From JAAYBG01 sp964411675 (lineage in GTDB: Bacteria > Bacillota_I > Bacilli_A > ML615J-28 > CAG-698): a stretch of DNA of 17,177 nt. The number at the start of each line of letters is the position of its first letter. Within the stretch, counting starts at the first letter, position 1. This document shows, in pieces, positions 12,477 to 17,177 of the stretch. The notes below the pieces were generated by a model. The model searched no databases. It saw only the letters and a list, made by a program, of their open reading frames with translations, and was not told where the DNA came from. The translations under genes and the position numbers were made by a program. The stretch spans positions 1 through 17,177 of the forward strand of contig CAYPLR010000030.1 in the NCBI GenBank assembly GCA_964411675.1, given 5' to 3'.

Positions 12477-15097
12477 TTTTCACCTTTAATTATCAATCTA
12501 AATCTATCCCCTGGTTTAATAAATGCTAATGTTTCAATATCACAAGCAATGTTACCCACCACATTTACTCTATCATCTTGCGGTAAGTCTGTTAACATAA
12601 GACAAACTTCTCCTTGATAGCGAGCAAACAATTTATTATCTATCGTAATATCTCCTTGTTTTCTCACCACGGTGTTATTAGGTTTCACTTCTCCAACTTT
12701 TAATCGGCATGAAGATCGAACAAAATAAGTTGGCTGATCAATTCGATTCCGATGCTCTTGCTGCAATAATTCTTTTTCTTCTTCGGTCAAACCCTTATTC
12801 ACAATAATTGGTATTTGTACAACATCATAATCAAACGTAGTTGCCATTTTAATTTCTTCTACGCTTGCATAACTATCACCAAAGAAAACCTCATCAATAC
12901 TAAGTCCTCTGATTTCAGATAGAATAGCTTCTAATGAATAGTAACGATGTTCTTCGATGGTTGGTAGACCTTCATACATTGGAGGTCGTTTTTGATTTTG
13001 TGATGGTATATACATCATTACATTAAGACCATATTGTTTAAAGATTTTATTACGTCGAATCACTTCTTCACGAGAAATTCCTGTGTACAATTTAGGGTAA
13101 AAATTATGACTAATTCTAACTTTATGTAAATCAACACCACAACTCTTCAAATATTCTAATTGTTTTATGGTAATTGTTGAAGCATTCAATTCAACAATAA
13201 ACTTATTTTGTTTACAAAGTTCAGCTATTTCATCATTGTTGAAGCCATAATCTAAGCGTAACGAATAGATTTCTGGGATGTTAAATTTTTCCATCATCGG
13301 TCTTGAAACATCCAGAATAACTTTCAAACCTAATTCTTTTGCTTTATTACAGACTTCAATTAATTCTACAACAAAATTATGATTCATTTCAGGAATATGC
13401 GCTGAAATAAACACTCGATCTACACCATTTTCCTTTAGCATCTGTAAATATTCAATATTTTTAACTACTGGATATTCCTTCAATCCCACATAGACAGAAG
13501 CTCCTACTTTGATTTTTTCAGTCAACGTAATTGGCAACTTCCCTTTAGGTTTTATGCTTCCTTGTAAATATTTTACAATAGTCATAACCGAATTTGGTGT
13601 GTATTCATATAAACATAAATAGTTTTCAATTTGCTTAAACTTAAAAATATCATAAGGAGATTTTGTTGAAAGGACAAATAAATTCATCGATTCATCAAAT
13701 AACTGATTGATGAGATCAATTTGTCCTTGATAATTAGTAGCGTTATAGGTACAAACAAGCACTTGTTGAAAGTCCTTTGCTTTATGAATCAATTCTTTAA
13801 TTTCAACATCATTTGGATTTACACTCATTTTTATAGCTTCACCATTGAAGTCTTCTTCATTTAAAGCTTTTACAATACTTCTATTGCTAATATCTTCTTC
13901 AACAACTGTCATAGCAAAAGGTGATGGCGCTAAAACCAATGTTGATAATTTAGGATTAAGATTATTCCCTTTTACCAATGTTAATGATTCATCTACAATC
14001 TTACTAACAATTTCTTTACTCTGTTTGTTAAGGATTGTTTCCACTTTTTCTTCGTATGTTTTATGAACAAATTTATCTTCATAAATTTTTTGTAATTGTT
14101 TTTTATAACTTAATATTCGTGTAACTTTTTCATCAATCAAAGCTAGAGGAATAGTTCCATCTAAAACAGCTTGTTCTACTGCTTTTAAAACTTCTACTTG
14201 ATATTCATAATTAGAGGAAACAATCAATTGATCTTGTCCCGCAAGTAGTGCTAACACTGCCCCTTTTGCAACACCAAAGTTATCTGCAATTGCCTTCATC
14301 TCCATGGCATCACTTATAATTAGGCCTTTAAAGCCTAATTCTTTGCGAAGTAATCCTGTGATGGCTTTTTCAGAAATAGTCACTGGAATCTGATTTTCTT
14401 CAAAGGCTCGGAAGAAAATATGAGCAGGCATAATTGCTTTTACTTCTTCAATCACTTTTTTAAATGGAACGAGTTCCACATTTTCAATTCGTTCTCGACT
14501 ATGATTAATACTTGGAAGTCCAAAATGACTATCAACATTGGTATCTCCATGTCCTGGAAAATGTTTTGCAGTAGCAATCATTCCTGTTGATTGCATACCA
14601 CGAATGAAATCAAGACCATATCTAGCGACTACTTGAGGATTGTCAGAATAGCTTCTAACTCCGATTACAGGATTATCAGGATTATTATTGACATCAAGAG
14701 ATGGAGCAAAATTTAAATTAATACCTAAAGCAAATAGTTCCTCTGCCATCAATCTTCCTATTTCATATACATATTCTTCTTTTGTTGCTCCAAGCGTCAT
14801 ATTACCCGGAAAGAAGGTTGCTTCTCGAACAATTCGAGTCACCATTCCTCCTTCTTGTGTGATTGTCATGAAGGGTATTACACTAGAATTTTTTTGAATT
14901 TCTGTATATAATTTCAAGCACAAATCATGAAATTGCTTAATGTTTTGAAAGTTTCTTGTTAATAGAACGACATTTCCCAGTTTGTATTCTTCAATTAAAG
15001 TTTTAATGCCCTCGTTGTATTCGTAACCTACAAATCCAGCAATCAATAGTTGTCCTATTTTTTCCTTTAGTGTCATTTTTGCTAATGCTTGATTCAT
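12473..15097 (-). CDS. nagZ-mupG: fusion of NagZ (GH3 N-acetylglucosaminidase) and MupG (6-phospho-N-acetylmuramidase, DUF871)
   Basis: This is an 874-residue two-enzyme protein without a signal peptide. Residues about 5-340 are the GH3 barrel: NNNPDNPVIGVRSYSDNP (137-154), KHFPGHGDTNVDSH (178-191) with the D189/H191 dyad expected to act as acid/base, and nucleophile D263 in SDAMEMKAI. Residues about 365-528 are the GH3 C-terminal domain, as in Bacillus NagZ. Residues about 531-874 match DUF871/MupG: VGASVYVGLKEY, HNFYPKLYTGIS (664-675), LPTIEEHR, FFGDSYASVEE and the C-terminal barrel RQGD-like segment with ARYQGEVCLMLTDLPQDDR. NagZ removes non-reducing GlcNAc, and MupG splits MurNAc-6-P from GlcNAc. 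Ordinary proteins carry only one of these activities. The GH3 motif usually read as DQEGG is TQEGG here (T80). AGGAGA precedes the ATG, 12 bases after namZ. Confidence 0.92.
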   Translation of the reverse strand: MNQALAKMTLKEKIGQLLIAGFVGYEYNEGIKTLIEEYKLGNVVLLTRNFQNIKQFHDLCLKLYTEIQKNSSVIPFMTITQEGGMVTRIVREATFFPGNMTLGATKEEYVYEIGRLMAEELFALGINLNFAPSLDVNNNPDNPVIGVRSYSDNPQVVARYGLDFIRGMQSTGMIATAKHFPGHGDTNVDSHFGLPSINHSRERIENVELVPFKKVIEEVKAIMPAHIFFRAFEENQIPVTISEKAITGLLRKELGFKGLIISDAMEMKAIADNFGVAKGAVLALLAGQDQLIVSSNYEYQVEVLKAVEQAVLDGTIPLALIDEKVTRILSYKKQLQKIYEDKFVHKTYEEKVETILNKQSKEIVSKIVDESLTLVKGNNLNPKLSTLVLAPSPFAMTVVEEDISNRSIVKALNEEDFNGEAIKMSVNPNDVEIKELIHKAKDFQQVLVCTYNATNYQGQIDLINQLFDESMNLFVLSTKSPYDIFKFKQIENYLCLYEYTPNSVMTIVKYLQGSIKPKGKLPITLTEKIKVGASVYVGLKEYPVVKNIEYLQMLKENGVDRVFISAHIPEMNHNFVVELIEVCNKAKELGLKVILDVSRPMMEKFNIPEIYSLRLDYGFNNDEIAELCKQNKFIVELNASTITIKQLEYLKSCGVDLHKVRISHNFYPKLYTGISREEVIRRNKIFKQYGLNVMMYIPSQNQKRPPMYEGLPTIEEHRYYSLEAILSEIRGLSIDEVFFGDSYASVEEIKMATTFDYDVVQIPIIVNKGLTEEEKELLQQEHRNRIDQPTYFVRSSCRLKVGEVKPNNTVVRKQGDITIDNKLFARYQGEVCLMLTDLPQDDRVNVVGNIACDIETLAFIKPGDRFRLIIKGEK

Positions 15098-15109
15098 GCT
15101 TTCTATCTC

Positions 15110-16249
15110 CTAATATAACAAGTATTTTTCTCTTATCTTTATGAATTCTTTAGTTTCTTTTTCGATGATATCAAATTGTTCTTCTAATGTGTATTTCTTT
15201 TCTTTGATATACGAGCAACCTGTATTTAATTCTAACATACATGGTTTTCCTAGTGTATAAGGTGGATTAACAGTAAAGTCATTTGGATATAGATTACGGA
15301 TAGTATCCAGTAATGCCCACCCCGTCTTTACAGGTAAAAATTCACTTCGATCTAAGATGTAAAGTTCAACTCCATTACACATTTCTCCCTTGTACTTGAA
15401 TGCAACAGGATTAAAGTGTACAGGACGAAAATAAATTCCTTTCAAATGCAAATTATTCATTTTATTTGCTAATTCATTTGCATTAATGTAAGGTGCTCCA
15501 ATCAGCTTAAATGGTAACGTAGTTCCCCTGCCTTCTGCTACATTTGTTCCTTCAAAGACACAGGTTGAGTTAAAATACAAAGCGATTTCTGGTGTAGGAA
15601 TATTAGGTGATGGCATAATCCATAAGCATCCTGTTTCCTCAAAGTATTGTTCACGAGTATAATTTTCCATCGGTATTACCGATAAATTACATCCTATTTC
15701 ATATTCTTTATTGAAAAGCATTGCTAATTCTGCAATGGTCATTCCTGGTCTTTGTACAATTGGATAATATCCAATAAAAGAACGATAGTTTAAATCAAGA
15801 ATATTTCCCTCAACATCTTTTCCATTGATTGGATTAGGTCGATCAAAAACTACAAATTGTTTGTTTTTATCTTTACATGCAATCATGCAGTATGCCATTG
15901 TGTAAATAAACGTATAGAATCTAGAACCAACATCTTGAATATCGATACATATTAAATCAATACTGTCCATAATTTCATCACTAGGTCTTCTTTTCTCACC
16001 ATATAGACTATGAACAATAATTCCTGTTTTATCATCAATATAACTTTCAAGATGGTCTCCAGCATTAACGTTTCCTCTAACGCCATGTTCTGGTGAAAAA
16101 AGTGCTACTAAGTTTACCTTTTCATGAAGAATATCTATCGTTGATTTAAAGTGTCGATCCATTCCTGTAGGATTGGTAATCAATCCAACGCGCTTTCCCT
16201 TAAACAAATGTAAATAATCATCAATTCTTTCAATTCCTAGTTTAGTCAT
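15110..16249 (-). CDS. namZ: exo-beta-N-acetylmuramidase, NamZ family (DUF1343, GH171)
   Basis: NamZ removes MurNAc from non-reducing ends of peptidoglycan glycans. The 379-residue protein has the family landmarks GLITNPTGMD (22-31), LFSPEHGVRG (50-59) with E54 at the proposed catalytic glutamate, HSLYGEKRRPS (80-90), IDIQDVGSRFYTF (102-114), DRPNPINGKDVEGN (136-149), PSPNIPTPE (213-221) and EGTNVAEGRGTT (233-244). The Bacillus subtilis enzyme is secreted. This one starts directly with MTKLGIERID and has no signal peptide, so it should work in the cytoplasm on imported oligosaccharides. The start is set by a GGAG site, and the ATG overlaps the end of the upstream membrane-protein gene by eight bases. 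Together with the NagZ-MupG fusion it could digest a glycan from either type of non-reducing end. Confidence 0.93.
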   Translation of the reverse strand: MTKLGIERIDDYLHLFKGKRVGLITNPTGMDRHFKSTIDILHEKVNLVALFSPEHGVRGNVNAGDHLESYIDDKTGIIVHSLYGEKRRPSDEIMDSIDLICIDIQDVGSRFYTFIYTMAYCMIACKDKNKQFVVFDRPNPINGKDVEGNILDLNYRSFIGYYPIVQRPGMTIAELAMLFNKEYEIGCNLSVIPMENYTREQYFEETGCLWIMPSPNIPTPEIALYFNSTCVFEGTNVAEGRGTTLPFKLIGAPYINANELANKMNNLHLKGIYFRPVHFNPVAFKYKGEMCNGVELYILDRSEFLPVKTGWALLDTIRNLYPNDFTVNPPYTLGKPCMLELNTGCSYIKEKKYTLEEQFDIIEKETKEFIKIREKYLLY

Positions 16250-17027
16250 TTTCTTCTCCTTTTTTCAAGTATATTTCTTCATCTCTAATAACATCTATAT
16301 TATTGACCAAACGCCAATAATCTTTTCTTGTTAGAAAATACATTGCATATAACGGTAAACTAAAACCAATTAACATCCATACTGGAATTAACGAATTAAC
16401 TAGAATTACAATTAATAATGGTGCAATCAATAAAACAGTAAACAGAAAGGTTCTTAAAATATGTTTAAATGTCATGATCAAAGTGAATTTCATGATTGTT
16501 TTCGTTTTCATTCGAAAATATCCCACCGTCATTGGTAAATTTAAAAAACATAAAAAAACAGCAACAATGGCAAATAGAAGAATCGTATAGCCTATTTGAT
16601 AAATGGAAGTGATGAGATTGATTTCAACTTCTTCATTCCCTATGACTTCATAATAGAAATACATTGAAAAAGAAAACAATAATACGACTGGAAAAATAAT
16701 TAATTCAGTTTTATACAAACTCTTAATATTGTCCCACAAACGATTAAAATAGATAGCGATAGTCGTCGATTCCTTTTCTTCTTTATAAAGTTTAATACAA
16801 GAAAAAATTGTGCAATAGCAAGGTATGAATACAAAAATTCCCAGTAAAGCACCTATTATCATTAATAATCCTGCTAGTGTTCCTTCTTTCAAATAATAAA
16901 AGCCAAGAAAAGGTCCAGCAATAGCTAAGCAAACAATGATAATTGTTAACAAATTCCAAACAATTAATTTAAAAAGAACTTCGAAAAAATGATATGCTTT
17001 ACCATTTGTATATTTTTCAATATCCAT
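16242..17027 (-). CDS. DUF624/YesL-like integral membrane protein
   Basis: This 261-residue protein has about six hydrophobic membrane segments, near 21-46, 50-72, 108-127, 142-165, 193-213 and 213-232. The layout (early LIVWNLLTIIIVCLAIAGPF helix pair, basic cytoplasmic loop KTKTIMKFTLIMTFKHILRT, short charged tail) resembles DUF624/YesL proteins. Those often accompany sugar ABC transporters or glycan-use operons in Bacillota, but their biochemical role is unknown. It has no channel or permease signature that I recognise, so I do not call it the muropeptide importer, though some role in uptake is possible. It is the first gene of the operon. GTGAGG lies about seven bases before the ATG, and the coding end overlaps namZ. 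Confidence 0.7.
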   Translation of the reverse strand: MDIEKYTNGKAYHFFEVLFKLIVWNLLTIIIVCLAIAGPFLGFYYLKEGTLAGLLMIIGALLGIFVFIPCYCTIFSCIKLYKEEKESTTIAIYFNRLWDNIKSLYKTELIIFPVVLLFSFSMYFYYEVIGNEEVEINLITSIYQIGYTILLFAIVAVFLCFLNLPMTVGYFRMKTKTIMKFTLIMTFKHILRTFLFTVLLIAPLLIVILVNSLIPVWMLIGFSLPLYAMYFLTRKDYWRLVNNIDVIRDEEIYLKKGEEND

Positions 17028-17065
17028 TTTAGCCTCACAAATAAATCATTTTACAATTATTATAT

Positions 17066-17094
17066 ATTATAGCACATTTGATGATGAATAACAA
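17066..17094 (-). promoter_or_regulatory. promoter of the ten-gene murein-salvage/lactate operon
   Basis: The minus strand has TTGTTA (17089-17094), 17 bases, and TATAAT (17066-17071), preceded by TG one base before the -10, which makes it an extended -10 promoter. Predicted transcription starts near 17059, about 32 bases before the ATG of the first gene. No other convincing promoter interrupts the operon down to 5362, although internal promoters inside genes were not excluded. Confidence 0.8.
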
Positions 17095-17118
17095 TAAATC
17101 TTGTGATTAATAAAGAAA

Positions 17119-17143
17119 ATATGTGTTATATTACAATACATAT
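17119..17143 (+). promoter_or_regulatory. imperfect 25-bp palindrome, candidate operator
   Basis: The sequence from ATATGTGTTAT to ACATAT reads the same on the opposite strand at 10 of 12 half-site positions around a central base (17131). The arms are ATATGT and ACATAT, with inner TT and AA steps. It lies 25 bases upstream of the -35 of the operon promoter and overlaps a possible rightward -10. This is the usual place for the operator of a divergently encoded regulator. The regulator family cannot be named from the site. Confidence 0.45.
17124..17132 (+). promoter_or_regulatory. possible rightward extended -10 promoter
   Basis: TGTTATATT on the plus strand fits an extended -10 (TGnTATAAT with one mismatch), but there is no good -35 at 17 bases. 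It would drive a gene starting beyond the right edge. It is reported because it coincides with the palindrome. No gene start can be confirmed in the last 34 bases. Confidence 0.3.
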
Positions 17144-17177
17144 GAGACCAACATTGATTAAAACGCAAAAGTGATTT

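Noticed and set aside
12473..15097. possibility that the long glycosidase gene is two genes joined by a sequencing error
   Set aside because: The frame is continuous through residues 500-560, both domains start and end at natural borders, and no start codon with a ribosome site lies at the MupG border.
17142..17174. ten-codon plus-strand frame starting ATGAGACCA near the right edge
   Set aside because: It ends in TGA, lacks a ribosome site and overlaps the palindrome. It would only be open if TGA coded for Trp, which the ATGA gene overlaps in this window contradict.
1..17177. search for tRNA genes, insertion sequences, phage genes and att sites
   Set aside because: No cloverleaf-like sequence, transposase, integrase or flanking duplication was seen. 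Intergenic space is limited to about 300, 166 and 150 bases, and all three are explained by promoters, terminators or the rRNA leader.

Overview
The window looks like part of the chromosome of an AT-rich, low-GC Gram-positive-type bacterium (Bacillota or an Acholeplasma/Izemoplasma-like relative). TGA acts as a stop codon: two genes end in TGA inside ATGA start/stop overlaps, and tryptophans are read from TGG. This argues for the standard bacterial code and against Mycoplasma/Spiroplasma. Ribosome binding sites are strong AGGTGA/GGAG types. An Etf-linked lactate dehydrogenase points to an anaerobic, fermentative life. I cannot fix the genus. Every supported gene lies on the minus strand, so the window is best read from right to left.

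Right edge to 5362: ten genes, separated by 13 bases or fewer or overlapping, form one apparent operon of about 11.7 kb. It has a good promoter at 17066-17094 and a stem-loop terminator at 5300-5354. In order it encodes: a DUF624-like membrane protein; a NamZ-type exo-N-acetylmuramidase (DUF1343); a fusion of a NagZ-type GH3 N-acetylglucosaminidase with a MupG-type (DUF871) 6-phospho-N-acetylmuramidase; a BadF-family MurNAc/GlcNAc kinase; AnmK; the MurQ etherase; an alpha/beta-hydrolase; EtfB; EtfA with an N-terminal iron-sulfur domain; and a GlcD/LctD-type FAD lactate dehydrogenase. The reading I favour is a complete peptidoglycan-sugar salvage line. The glycosidases trim muropeptide glycans in the cytoplasm, the kinases produce MurNAc-6-P, and MurQ splits it into GlcNAc-6-P and D-lactate. 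The Ldh-EtfAB complex then oxidises that D-lactate to pyruvate by electron confurcation. No transporter and no peptide amidase lie inside the window. An imperfect 25-bp palindrome upstream of the promoter may be the operator of a regulator beyond the right edge.

5195 to 297: a separately promoted gene for a 1632-residue lipoprotein with a cysteine/glutamate/proline-rich stalk, bacterial Ig-like domains, a long unassigned middle and alanine-rich C-terminal repeats. It has its own sigma-A promoter, a stem-loop at the 5' end of its mRNA and its own terminator at 241-285.

240 to 1: no protein gene. This stretch holds two tandem sigma-A promoters, a boxB-like hairpin and a boxA sequence typical of a ribosomal RNA leader, and ends in what looks like the first bases of a 16S rRNA gene running off the left edge. 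The window boundary may therefore be a contig break at a repeated rRNA operon.
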